64,000 nt of DNA from Artocarpus heterophyllus (taxonomy: Eukaryota > Streptophyta > Magnoliopsida > Rosales > Moraceae): contig JAJQZP010000235.1 in assembly GCA_025403435.1 (NCBI GenBank), forward strand, positions 987,273-1,051,272, given 5' to 3'. The notes beneath the pieces were generated by a model, which saw only the letters and a program-made list of their open reading frames with translations, had not been told where the DNA came from and searched no databases. The position numbers were made by a program, and so were the translations under genes. Numbering within the stretch: the first letter of the stretch is position 1; each line of letters starts with the position of its first letter. Of the stretch, positions 49,022-60,662 are shown piece after piece.

Positions 49022-51208
49022 TGTAACGCCCCGAAATTTATTTAATGTTAATGTAATATAAATGATGAATTAGTGTGCCATAATTAATGTTTCAACATTA
49101 ATTTGATTATTGGGTTGAATTTTTAAATTTTGGTTGTTTTGTTAATTTGATGAATTCAAATGATTTCTTATTGTTTTAAAATGATGTTTTGAGTTTTAAA
49201 ACATAACAATTTGTAAAATATTAAAAATGCTCCGTTTTACAAAACCGTGAGCGGCATATGGTTTTCGCACAGTAAAACCGCCCAACGTTTTCCTCTATTT
49301 ATTCTCTCTCTTTCTCCACTCTCCTCACTCTCTCCGGTTTCTCTCTCTCTCTCTCTTTTCTCTTTCACCCGTGAGCCATCTCCCTCTCTCAATTCCTCTT
49401 TAAAATTTTGAAATCAAATTCGAATCCAAGCTTCGGGTTAGCAAGGAGGAAGCTCGGGGACGTTATTTGGCAACCGAGAACGCGGATTGAAGCTTCGATT
49501 CGAGGTTAGATTTGAAATTTCTAAACTTTTTCCAAAATTTTCAATTTTGTGCATTTTTGAAATCTAGGTTTGTTTAAGCCTAGAAAACCCTTGATTTGAG
49601 TTAAATGAACTTAGAACAACTAGAATCTAAGCTTAGATTGAAGAAAAATGGATTGGATTCAAGATTTTTCATTTTTCTCCTCATTTTCTCATTTTCAGAT
49701 TTTTGAGATTTTTGAGTTTAAATCTTGTTTAAATGAGTTCAAATGTGTTCTAATATGTTTTTCTATCAACTATGATTGTTTTCTATGCCTGGGATTTGAG
49801 AAAAACAGGTTAGAATTAATATTTGAATTTCGGGGATCAAAAAACCTGTGGCTAGAATTTTTGGGTTTTCCTAGCTCGGCAGGCCGAACTGCGTGTTCGA
49901 CAGGCCAGAATAGGGATCGGCAGGCCGGTGTTCTTTCGTCCGGTAGGCCGAACCTGGAGAAATGACCGGCCAGCCAGACCTGGCTTCCGGCAGGCCGAAC
50001 TGTACAGTTTGGCCGACCGAAGCAGAGAGTCCAGCAGGCCGACCGAGGCATGAAAATTTTTGTGATTTTCACCCGTTTTAACTGTTTTGAACCCTGATTT
50101 AAATTCCAACCTTATAAAAAGATACAAATGGCACACTAGGACATCATGAAATGATTTAGTAATATAGAATGTCTTTAACTAGATATTGATCGACTTAGTT
50201 GGTATCTAGGATCGTTCGTGGTTCCGCGGAGCTAACGTATAGCGGACCGGGATTACGGTGTGGGGCACCGGCATGAGTATTGAGGTAGGACTTCTACCCT
50301 TCCTTGATAGCCTAGTTTCAAAATGATTTGGCTTTGAAAAGGATTTCTATTAAAATGTTTTCAACGGTTATTTGAAAATGAATTCATCGGTTGTATTTTA
50401 ATATACCGATAACTGAAATGAACTTCATAATAAATGTAAATGACAACACTCGGTAATTGGGTTTTGAATGATGATGATAATTAACATATAGGCATGATGT
50501 CATATCAGAGATCGGGTCGTGTAGCGATCGATCTTGGGAGCAGGTCCCGAAACCCAGCTGGGCCACTACGGTGGTGATACTATTATGGTTTGCCTTGGAA
50601 TAAAAGAATGATATTTTTGATTTTCTAAGTAAACTGTTTGGGGTAAGGACGGTTTTACTTAACTTTATTTATTTGATTATTTATTTAAAGTTTCTTTTAA
50701 AAAAACTCCTGAATAACGACCTGTTTCTTTAAATTGAATTATTTTATAAAACTTAGTCTTACTGAGCCTTTCGCTCACGTTTTATCTGTTTTTTTTAAAT
50801 TTTTCCCCTCTAGGTGGTTTTCCATTTAGGTTTAGAGAGGATTCTTCGGACAAGAAACATGAGCATTAGAGGGACTAGTGAACTTATTTGTATTATTTTA
50901 ATCAAGGCATGTAAGATCTTAATTTTATTTGTACTTGGACTGTGATTGTATTTATGATATTGTCAGTACCATGTGTGTGCACAAGTTGTGGGTCTGTGAG
51001 ACCCATACTCACGGGTTTACTATTTTATTTTTATTCGTTTAATGATTTCAACTGCCTAATTATATGAACTCTTTTATAAGGTGTTGTTTTAAAAGAACCT
51101 CACATTTTATATTTAACTGAAGCCCTAAACTCATGATTTTCAATTAAATCCTCTTTTAATTAATCTAAATAATCTGCTATGTCACCTCCCGTACTCCGGG
51201 GCGCGACA
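49022..51208 (+). mobile_element. E4, 2187-bp TG...CA element (probable solo LTR)
   Basis: Starts TGTAACGCCCCG and ends CGGGGCGCGACA, nearly inverted ends, with perfect TGTCA duplications at 49017-49021 and 51209-51213. It has a CT-rich tract at 49300-49372, a GC-rich palindrome cluster at 49875-50050, and a 'tactgagcctttcgctca' block near 50760 also seen in E1 as 'gagctttcgctca'. No coding frame of note. The architecture resembles E1 and E2, but the sequence is otherwise distinct. A gypsy-type solo LTR is inferred from ends and duplication size only. Confidence 0.78.
49875..50050. repeat. GC-rich palindromic motif cluster (E4)
   Basis: About seven motifs, including 'ctcggcaggccgaac', 'gatcggcaggccgg', 'tccggtaggccgaacc' and 'ttccggcaggccgaac', spaced about 22-26 bases. 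Confidence 0.8.
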
Positions 51209-52165
51209 TGTCATGGATGGTTTTTAAGGGGTTTTGAGATGCTTACAAGTGATCAAGAAAGGACAAGCCCTTTGCATGGATTAGGTAAAAACCTAGTCTT
51301 TTTACTTAAGTTAAAGTTTATGTTTTTTATGCATGCCAAGTGTTTGATGATATGTTTTGAGCTATGGCATGTAAATGGACTTTATGGCATGATTTTTTTA
51401 TGCTTTATGATGATGGAGATGATGAAAAAAAGAAAGAAAGTAGGGATTTTGCATTTAAAAATAAAAAATTGGTAAAATTGCAAAGTTTAGTTAGTTTTCA
51501 AGAATGATGGTCTAGAGGGCCTTAGAGGCCAATTTATGTTCCAAGTAAGGTCTGGAAATTGTCAACACAGTGAAGGAAACAACTTTTGTGAATAAACTTT
51601 TGTAAAATTCTAAAAGAACTAAATTGCATAGTTTTGCTAATTCTTAGTAGATTTGAAAATCAGCCAAAATTTTACTTTAATGATGGAATTTCAAGAAAGT
51701 TAAAACATAAAATTTGTAAAACGCATTGAAATTATTAAAACAACGTAAACAGTTTTTCAAAATTCTGTTCGGTTTAGGAGCTATGAATTTTACGAAATTT
51801 TAAGTACAAAATTTAAAGAAATAGAAACATTATGAAATGTATTGAATTTGACCATGGTGCTTTTGTAAGTTTTATTCCCTATGAAAAAATAGACGTTTTG
51901 GTATAAAGTGGTCGCTTTTGGTTCCAAGGGCAAAAATGTAAAGATTTTTCTGTTTTGGGCCAAAACCGTAAAATTATGTGAAAACTGAGTTTTTACAAGA
52001 GAACATTAGTTTCCTCCACTACTATAGCAGTAAGTATCATAGATGCTAAGTTTTAAAGAAATTAAAGTTTAGTCGATGAAAGAATGAAAGAAAAACGTTA
52101 GGAGTAAAATGGTCATTTTATGAAAAAATGTCAAAACGGATCCGAAACGCCCGATATCAAGAAAA

Positions 52166-52279
52166 GTTCCTTAGTGGGAATTTTTCTGTAATATGTAGGT
52201 AATAAAACGATGAAGTTAAGCAGTTCCTTAGTGGGAATTTTTCAGTAATATGTAGGTAATAAAACGATGAAGTTAAGCA
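52166..52279. repeat. 57-bp tandem duplication inside E1-A
   Basis: Two adjacent 57-base units starting GTTCCTTAGTGGGAATTTTT differ at one position, so the duplication is recent. The other E1 copies have a single unit in this place. Confidence 0.85.
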
Positions 52280-54731
52280 GTGAGTTTTATAAAGCTACAA
52301 AATGGACGAAAAAACCCGTTAGGAGTAAAAACGTCATTTTTAATAAAACGGCTGAAGTAGAGTCAAATACTTCAAACTAGCAAAACATTCTTAGACAAAA
52401 AATGTTCTGTAATACCTTAAGTAATGAAACTGCCAGTGAGAAGGGAAGTTTAACTAAGCGACGCTTAAGAACAAAGGGAACCCGGTAGGTTACAAAGTCA
52501 AGTAAAGAATGAGGTAACCTGAGGGGTTACCGAACTTAGTAGAAAGAATGGTAACCAGATAGTTATATAATTATGCAAAGGAAAATGTAACCTGGTGGAT
52601 TGCAAAATTAAGTAAAAGAAAGGGTAAACTGATAGCATACCAAGTTATGAAAAAAAAAAGGAATGAATGTTTAATGTTTCAATTATGTCATCAATCGAGT
52701 AGATTGATAATAAGAAAAGTTAACTAAAAAGTTGGCTATCGTTTGATCAGAACACAAAAGCCGACTAATGAAAGAAAAAGGAACTGAATAAAAAACACTA
52801 GAGCGTAGTCTAGGTTAGTTTCAAACCTCACCTGCAACATGAAGTAAATAGTTTTTAAATGTTTATATATATATACATATGTTTGCAAATGTGTTTGCAA
52901 TTGTTATACAAGTTGTTTTTAAAAGTATGTTTGCATTTGTTATGCAAAAAGTTTTATAGTTTAAATCAAGATTTGTAATGTATTTGCAACTATTATGTTA
53001 AAGCATGATTGCATTTGATATGCATAAAGTTTTAAAAGATCAAGTAAAAGTTTGCAATGTATTTGCAAAAATTATGTTTAAAGTATGTTTTGCATTTTGT
53101 TAATGCATAATGTTTTACAGTTTAAGTAATTAGTTTTATGTTGCATTTGTTATGCAATAAGTTTCAAAGAGAACAATTATGATTTGCAAATGTGTTTGCA
53201 TATAATGTGATTGCATTTGATATGCTCACTAAAGTTAATAAGAAGGTAAAGTAAAGATAAAAAGAAAGTGTCGTACCAGCCTCCTTGATGTAAGTTACAT
53301 AGGTAAAGTTAAAGTTTGATCTCCTTGATGTGAAGTACATGACCTCAGTGCTCGATGGTCTCAAGTCCTCCATAAGGGAAGCATTATGTTTATGATATAA
53401 TGATTGATGATGTTGGTACGAATACTTAAGTAAGATAAGAAAAGTTAAAGAACAAAGATAGAAAGTTAAAGTAAGAAAAGAAGGTTCATAAGACGCTTAT
53501 AATTGAAAGTTCATAATTGAGCATAAATAAAAACATGCATTTTGATGTTGCTTGTTTTCCTTGTCATGAAATATTTTTATGTTATGAAAAACATTCTTAG
53601 GAATGTTTTATGTTAAATGTTTACAAGAAAAGGTTTATAAATGATGTGTTATAAAAAAACCAAATCAAGAAATGTTTTATGAAAAACGTTTTCAGAAATG
53701 TTCATGAAAAACGTTTTAAGAGAAAGGTTTTTAGGAGAAAAGTTTTTAAAGCATTTTAAAATAATTTGTGAGTTTATGTTTTGAACTTACTGAGCAAAAG
53801 CTCATTAAAAGTTTCTTTATGCCGTAGATAGTTCTATAGGTAACCAATAGAACCTGTTTGGGGAGCCTGGTGTTGCAGAGGGCAGATGCAGAGATTCGGG
53901 TATGGATACCACTATGGTATGCTTCCGCTATTCAAAAGAAATGTTTTCCACTATTTGATATTGTGTTTTCAATGTTCTACAAAAATCAAAGTTTTAAGAA
54001 ATGTTTTCAAAGTTTTACAATATATTTATGAAATATTTTATTTACTTATAAAGTTAAGTTTTAATTAATGATTCAATAAGTGTTTCTTAATAAGTTTTGA
54101 GAAACGATTTGAAATAGTTTAAAGTCATGTGTTGAGTAATGTTTCAACTTAAATTGCGACAAAGTCGCAACAGTTTTTAAGAACTTCTTAAAGGATGTTA
54201 AGGAAAAAAAAGAAAAAAAAAATTATTTCAGTATTTTTCTTACTAAGTAAGTAAGATTAATGTTTAAGAAACAATGTTTAAAAAAGTTAAGTGATTGTCT
54301 AAAAATGCAGGGCGTCACATGATTATAGAATAGAAATTAAGTTAAAGTATGGTTATTTTATACGTCGTAGGACAACAAAATACTTGGAGTTTATGTGGTG
54401 AACTTAGTATCGTGAGTTGGAAGTTATCAACGTTGTATTCATCAAGAGATAGGGATTCTGTTACTGATCGTTTGTGAGGTTTTTGTGAGATTAAAATTTG
54501 TTATTTACATTGCAAGATATAAATGTATGTTGAACTGCTATTATATAAATATCACTTATGAGACAATGACGTGAACTCGTCCTATATTATACAGCGAGAA
54601 ATAAAATTGATTTGACATGTGTTGTTACGAATTGAGAAGCATGGTTAGGAAAACTAACTCTATATATAATGATTGATTATAGAGGAATGGTAGGATGTGA
54701 AAAGGGCAGTGGTTACGTTTTTGGGCATGAA

Positions 54732-56756
54732 TGTTAGACATGTATGCCCTAAGGAGTAAAAATGTAATACGAGACATTTTTATCAATAAAGAATTTATTC
54801 ATTTATATATACCAAATATTGTCCTCTTTACGTTCATATTCGTTGAATGTATGATAAGCAAACAGTAGTCTGAGACTGTCAGTCTAAACCTTAAGAATTG
54901 GGCATATGATGGATGATTATGCGGTAGACACGATTCTTAAGGTGACGGTCTAAAACATATGATCCGCAATCGAGGGAATAAAGTTGGGCGCTTTATTCAT
55001 GTAAAGATTGTTATGTTGTCTATATCCCTTTTGGGAGATGGTTTGTCTTGGCCATCGGAGTTGGACTCCGTGAATAGAAACATTGGCACGTTGTCAAAGG
55101 TGACGATGTGTTGGATCGGGACATAAAGTGAATTGATTTGGATTAATAATTCTGTCTTGGCAAATCGATTCACTTTAGACAATCATTTGTATTGTATCTT
55201 AATCCTGAGATGAATAATGGGCCCGTTGTCTCGACTTGTGTCTTTTGATGTACCAATGGGTGACTCCCACATCTCTATAGTGGCATGCATGCTGGTACGT
55301 TGGAGGCATGACTCTTGATAGCGTAGACTTGTTATTCATAGATATGGAATCCATAGCTCCTCTTTAGGAGTAATGATATCCTCTTATATGCGTTGTCCTG
55401 TAATTGGAAAACTGGAGCGCTCAACCATTTGGATATATAGGTGTAACCGAATGGTATACTATCTTTGGATGGTAAGTTTTCTAATGGTGAGACAATGGAA
55501 CGTAAGATAAAAATAATCGGGAAGGTAAGACAGAACTTGTCCTTAAGCCGATTATGGATGATCATATGGGGATGTGATATACTATGATATGTCATGGAGA
55601 CTTAGCTACACGAGCTTCGTAATTCTATAAAGTTCGAGAGTGCAGCTCCAAGCTTTTAGTGGAGTAGCGTTGGAGTTGATAATTGTGAAATGTATATATG
55701 GGATATTGGGTTTCATAATTATCATGAGCTTGAACTTTATAGGTCCATTTTGGTCCCCTTTGCTAGCTCACAAAATCCTGTAACGACACGGCGTGCTTTT
55801 CAAATAATTGGTGACTTATGTCGGATTTATCATATTGGTTTAAAATTTATAAGAATCAAATAATTCATGTCTGTTTATCGGTTGAATTAATTATGTAAGA
55901 AATTAGTTCAAGATGAACTTGTTGAATTATGGCGTTCGGATAATTCTTGTCTTTTTATCGGTTGTTTTAATTTTGGACAATTAGAACAAGATAAACTTGT
56001 AGAATTATTGTGAATTGATTTATTTTCTTAGAGATTATCTTGATAATGTTTGTTTTGATCAGATATCTTTTCTATTGGGCTATTTGAATCAAAACTGAGA
56101 CTTTATCCTTTAGAATCTCGGGTGGAAAATAAAAGATTCGTGGAGATTTTTTCTCGACAGTTCGGCTTGCCGGATGACGTGTTCGGCCTGCCGAACTGGC
56201 CAGTTCGGCCTGCCTATTAGACAGTTCGGCCTGCCTATCAGCGCACATAAGATTACACGTTTTTCACGCGTATCTTATCAGATATTGATCCGAACTTGAT
56301 TCTGTTTTGATTTTTGAGACCTAATCTGAAATGGACTGACCCCAAGGACCAATAGGTATAAAAAGGAAGTAAGTCTAATGATTTCCTCAGATCAATTTGA
56401 GAGATTAAGAGTGATACTCTTCTAGTGAGCATCTGAAAACTCCCTGAGAGCTTTTGTTCACAAATCACGAACACTAGCTTTGGGTTCTCTTTGTTGGTTG
56501 GAAGGAGAGTCACCGGTGGAAGAGCTGTACGTGTGAGCCCACACTCACTCCGGTTGTGGATAGAGAATAGCAAAGAAGACCAATTGGTTGAGGCTCTTCT
56601 GGAACGTTACTTCTCTACACAGGTCGCGGAGGTTCTTCGGCACACTGAGGTTAGTAAGATCTGTTTAATTTATACATATAACATGTCAAACTTGTGTTTT
56701 GGAAAATACTCTGATGAAAAATTTTTAAAATTCCGCTGCGCACTTTGTTTCCAACA
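54732..56756 (+). repeat. copia copy 2, 5' LTR
   Basis: 2025 bp, TGTTAGACATG to TTTCCAACA. TATAAAAA at 56357-56364 with CCAAT upstream. It lacks a 7-base TTTTTGG segment near 54770 that is present in the other LTRs and differs from its own 3' LTR visibly more than the two LTRs of copy 1 differ. Confidence 0.92.
56155..56245. repeat. GC-rich palindromic motif cluster (copia 2 5' LTR)
   Basis: Motifs such as GTTCGGCCTGCCGAAC ending about 110 bases upstream of the TATA-like element; some arms are altered relative to copy 1. Confidence 0.8.
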
Positions 56757-56758
56757 AT

Positions 56759-56770
56759 TGGTATCAGAGC
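56759..56770 (+). other. primer binding site of copia copy 2
   Basis: TGGTATCAGAGC two bases after the 5' LTR, complementary to the 3' end of initiator tRNA-Met by family knowledge. Confidence 0.9.
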
Positions 56771-57264
56771 CGAGGTTTTTACATAAATTTGCAAGTTTGT
56801 GATCATGTTATATGCATAAATTTTGTGATCTTAATCTCTCCAATGCTTGAATTAAATTTTATAGAGAGATGGCACTCTAGGTTTCTATATAATATATATG
56901 TTGTCATGGATTATGTGGTGAATGTTTATTAATTAATTATGGTTGATTAAATTGTTGTTTAATTATGTATCAATTAATTAATACCGGTTATGGTTCCTTA
57001 GAGGTTAGAATGTGTATGTAGGTTTTTCATGTAATTAGATGGCGGACTATCATCTCCGTCTAGGAATTATTATTTAATTTTTAATTCGTAAGAATTTTGT
57101 AATTAAATAATTATTCGGAGAAGACGGAACGAGAAGTCAGATCTTAAAGATTGATAATGGCGCCTCTAGGTATTTCCTGAGTCTCTAATTTTATATTTTG
57201 AATTGTTGAAAATAAAATTGATGAATTGCATTAAAATTGTATTTCTGGATTAAGGTTTCTTCTG

Positions 57265-57435
57265 CTCGGTCGGCATGCCGGACCTCACAGTTCGGCAGGC
57301 CGGACGTAAGGTCCGGCAGGCCGACAGTGGGGCAGAAATTTTGGTGCTCTACCGGCAGGCCGAACCTTCATGTTCGGCAGGCCGAACCTTCATGATCGGT
57401 AGGCCGATCACCTAGATCGGCCTGCCGACCGAGAG
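57265..57435. repeat. GC-rich palindromic motif cluster (copia 2 leader)
   Basis: Counterpart of 28785-28985. About eight motifs including GTTCGGCAGGCCGAAC and 'gatcggtaggccgatc', inside the leader between primer site and gag. Confidence 0.85.
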
Positions 57436-58400
57436 CTGCCAGGTGTCCAGAAAAGGTGCGATTTTTCCAATGCAGTTTTAATTTTATTTTTGGGACGATT
57501 CTGAAAAACATTAAATTTGGATATGACCGAAAATATGAAGTGTTCGATTCATACGGGATTGAGGATTTGAAGATGGATATTACATAAAGAAGGATACAGC
57601 TTGAGGATTCAAGGATGAAGAATCGATAAATGTCTCGATTATTCTCTTGTAATCTTAGTTTTTCTATTCTCTAGGGTGGAACCATAATATTACGGTTATT
57701 ATTATTATTTTTCTTGTAGCTTTGCTTGATTGCTTTGCTTGTCTGCATTATAATTTGATTTACCATGTATATTGATAACATGCCATATAGAATAGGGAGT
57801 GCCGCTCATATTAAATTTGTTTATGCATAATTTTAAAATAAAACCTTGACTTCAAAAGATTGAGTGGGAGAAGGTTTTCAAAGAGAGAACCTAAGGCCTC
57901 CATCGTTGGTCCATAGGAAGAACATGGTGGTCCTGACCCCTAGGAAGGGATTTCTATCATGTATCAGATTGGATCTCTGAAAGGATAAGGTATTTTAGTA
58001 TGATTTATGGTTGCACACCCCTAGGTGGTGATTATAAATCATGGATAAAATATTGAAACGGTGGTTATACACTCACGTTAATTTTATTATTAACCTCCCC
58101 TAGGAGCTCTGTTAATAAAATTAATGGCCAAAGAAACGATTATTAGTATATGCTGGATCATACGGGTCCTAGATGGCATATATTAATCAGGAGGGGATTC
58201 GTGTTCCTAATTGAATTTGGCATGACTCCCCTAGGAGCTTGTTGAATTCTGAGTTGGGAATTATCGTTGTAAGGTTGTGATATTTTCAAGGTTTTGACAC
58301 ATAAACACATTTGTATGATTTTACATGATTGTGTTATCTTACTAAATTATTATATGTGTTTGCTTATGTTTGGTATATGATTCTTTATTGTAGATTGAAA

Positions 58401-60662
58401 ATGTCTAAAAACGCTTTATCATCGATACTTGACAAAAACCAATTAACCGGTGAGAACTATAATGATTGGAAACGGAACCTGGACATCGTCCTATCCTTTG
58501 AGAAACTGAAATATGTACTGACAACTCCTTGTCTTCCCGAGCCTACGGGAGACTCAAGTAATGAGCAATTCCAAGCGTACGACCGCTGGAAAGATGCTAA
58601 TGATCAGGCCCGCTGCTATGTTATGGCTAGCATGAACAACGTGCTGCAGGCTCAACATCAGGATTATGAGACTGCGAAGCAGATCTTGGATAATCTTGAG
58701 GACATGTTTGGAGGCCAAGCTATAACAAAGCGGCAAGGGGCGCTTCGAAAGCTCTTAAACTATAGACAGAGACCGGGGACATCTGTAAAGGAGCACATGA
58801 TGTTGGTCATGGGTTACCTCGCTGAGGCACAAACCAATGGAGCCGACATCGATGCTGAAACTCAGATGACTATGGTCTTTGAGACTCTGTCTAAGGAATT
58901 TATTCCGTTTAGAGCTACTTTTAATTTGAGCAATAGACGGGATATGACCTTGACAGAACTGATGAAACAGTTACAGGAGTTTGAACTGCTGATCAGGGAG
59001 TCTCTTGCTGGTGGTGAGGCCAATATGGTAGCTGCTTCTGGTTCCAATTCTAACTCTAGAAATGGAAAGAAGCAACGGGCCAAGAGTGGCAAGTCTTCTA
59101 TTCCTGCTGCAACCAAGAGCAAGAAAAAGAAGAAGAAGAACCCAAAGAAGCTTAAGTGCTTCTTCTGTGGTAAGGTCGGGCATATAAAGAAGCATTGCAA
59201 GGACTTCCTTTCCAAGGGAGGTAGGTGTGATCTTCTATATTTAGAAACTTGTTTGGTTGAGGAATCCAATGACATTTGGGTCATAGATTCCGGTGCAACT
59301 AATCATGTTTGTGTTTCTCTGCAGGGATTCAAAGAAACGAGAAGTCTACTTCGTGAAGACTTAACGCTTCGGATGGGCGATGGATCCTTGGTCTCAGCGG
59401 AAGCAGTGAGAGATGTCCATCTTTATTTTGATAATTATAGGAGTTTAATTTTGCGAGATTGTTTTTATGTTCCTAAATTTAAAAGGAATTTAATTTCTGT
59501 ATCTTCTTTATTTAAAGACTCCTACGTGGTATCTTTTAATGAAAAAGTGGTGATTCGTAAAAACAAATCTTTTATCTGTTCTGGATGGATGCAAAATAAT
59601 CTATATTTTATCAAACCTAAGATGGACTTATTGCTTAATGCTGAGATAAATGATAATGACTCAAAAAGACTTAAAACTTCTCACTCTAATAAGACTTATC
59701 TTTGGCATTTGCGCCTTGGCCATATTAACCTGAATAGGATTCAAAGGTTGGTAAGGGATGGACCTTTAAGTCACTTAAAGGTGGAATCTATACCTCAATG
59801 TGAGTCTTGTTTGGAGGGTAAAATGACCAAAAGACCATACGGGTCTAAGGGCAATAGGGCCGAAGGGGTTCTAGAACTTGTGCATAGTGATGTTTGCGGA
59901 CCGATGAACATCCGGGCACGAGGAGGGTATGAGTACTTTGTCACTTTTATTGACGATTACTCAAGATATGGGTATGTGTACCTAATGCACCACAAAAGCA
60001 AAACTTATGATAAGTTTAGGGAGTTTCGGGCTGAAGTGGAAAAGCAATTGGGTAAACCCATAAAGGCACTTCGATCGGATCGAGGTGGGGAATACCTTTC
60101 TGAAGAGTTCTTGGGACACTTGTTAGAGAATGGAATTTTATCCCATTTGACTGCGCCGGGCACTCCGCAGCAGAATGGCGTAGCGGAGAGAAGGAATAGG
60201 ACTTTGTTGGACATGATTCGGTCCATGATGAGTTATTCATCATTGCCTTTATCCTTTTGGGGATATGCACTACAAACCGCATGTTATCTTTTGAATAATG
60301 TGCCTTCAAAATCGGTCCCTAAAACTCCTCACGAGTTGTGGACAAGATGGAAGACATCCTTAAACCATATTCGCATATGGGGATGTCCAGCTCATGTCCT
60401 GTTTAAGGATCCGAATAAGTTGGAAGCACGTTCAGAAGTTTGCGTGTTTATAGGATATCCAAAAGGGACTAAAGGGGGTTATTTTTATAACCCAAAGGAA
60501 AATAAAGTCGTGGTTTCAACTAATGCAACTTTCCTTGAGGAAAGTTACATGGACGACTTTAAACCTCGAAGCAAAGTGGTGCTTGAGGAGTTAAGGAGTG
60601 ATCAAATCACTCCGGAGGTTCCGAATGAAACCGTTTCGATCAGTGTAGAAAAAACCAAATAA
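58401..60662 (+). CDS. copia copy 2 gag-protease-integrase part
   Basis: From ATG 58401 (MSKNALSS) the frame encodes gag, the CCHC knuckle [14 protein letters not shown], protease DSGATNHVC, and integrase ([33 protein letters not shown]), and reads through the site where copy 1 is frameshifted ([20 protein letters not shown]). It terminates at TAA 60660-60662 because an A-run at 60649-60654 has one base more than in copy 1. An in-frame ATG at 58347-58370 lies upstream, but MSKNALSS is taken as the start by likeness to the other copy. Confidence 0.9.
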   Translation: MSKNALSSILDKNQLTGENYNDWKRNLDIVLSFEKLKYVLTTPCLPEPTGDSSNEQFQAYDRWKDANDQARCYVMASMNNVLQAQHQDYETAKQILDNLEDMFGGQAITKRQGALRKLLNYRQRPGTSVKEHMMLVMGYLAEAQTNGADIDAETQMTMVFETLSKEFIPFRATFNLSNRRDMTLTELMKQLQEFELLIRESLAGGEANMVAASGSNSNSRNGKKQRAKSGKSSIPAATKSKKKKKKNPKKLKCFFCGKVGHIKKHCKDFLSKGGRCDLLYLETCLVEESNDIWVIDSGATNHVCVSLQGFKETRSLLREDLTLRMGDGSLVSAEAVRDVHLYFDNYRSLILRDCFYVPKFKRNLISVSSLFKDSYVVSFNEKVVIRKNKSFICSGWMQNNLYFIKPKMDLLLNAEINDNDSKRLKTSHSNKTYLWHLRLGHINLNRIQRLVRDGPLSHLKVESIPQCESCLEGKMTKRPYGSKGNRAEGVLELVHSDVCGPMNIRARGGYEYFVTFIDDYSRYGYVYLMHHKSKTYDKFREFRAEVEKQLGKPIKALRSDRGGEYLSEEFLGHLLENGILSHLTAPGTPQQNGVAERRNRTLLDMIRSMMSYSSLPLSFWGYALQTACYLLNNVPSKSVPKTPHELWTRWKTSLNHIRIWGCPAHVLFKDPNKLEARSEVCVFIGYPKGTKGGYFYNPKENKVVVSTNATFLEESYMDDFKPRSKVVLEELRSDQITPEVPNETVSISVEKTK

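Larger units (their letters stand above)
48003..54319 (+). mobile_element. E1 family copy A (non-coding TG...CA element) containing E4
   Basis: Starts TGTAACACCC and ends GGGCGTCACA with perfect TGATT duplications at 47998-48002 and 54320-54324. After removal of E4 (49022-51208) about 4.1 kb remain. Internal arrays in order: 'cagtata' repeats (48100-48490), a 57-bp tandem duplication (52166-52279), GGTTAC-type repeats (52470-52660), TTTGCA-type repeats (52850-53230) and AAATGTTTTATG-type repeats (53570-53760). No gag-pol, primer site or second LTR was found, so a solo LTR is the most economical reading; a non-autonomous element is possible. Confidence 0.75.

Noticed and set aside
56491..56802. 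103-residue sense-strand frame from the LTR promoter region into the leader, possible leader peptide
   Set aside because: Begins at a non-ATG codon; no ATG near its start, and it crosses the LTR end. Counterparts at 21800-22075 and 29453-29746 diverge after the LTR.
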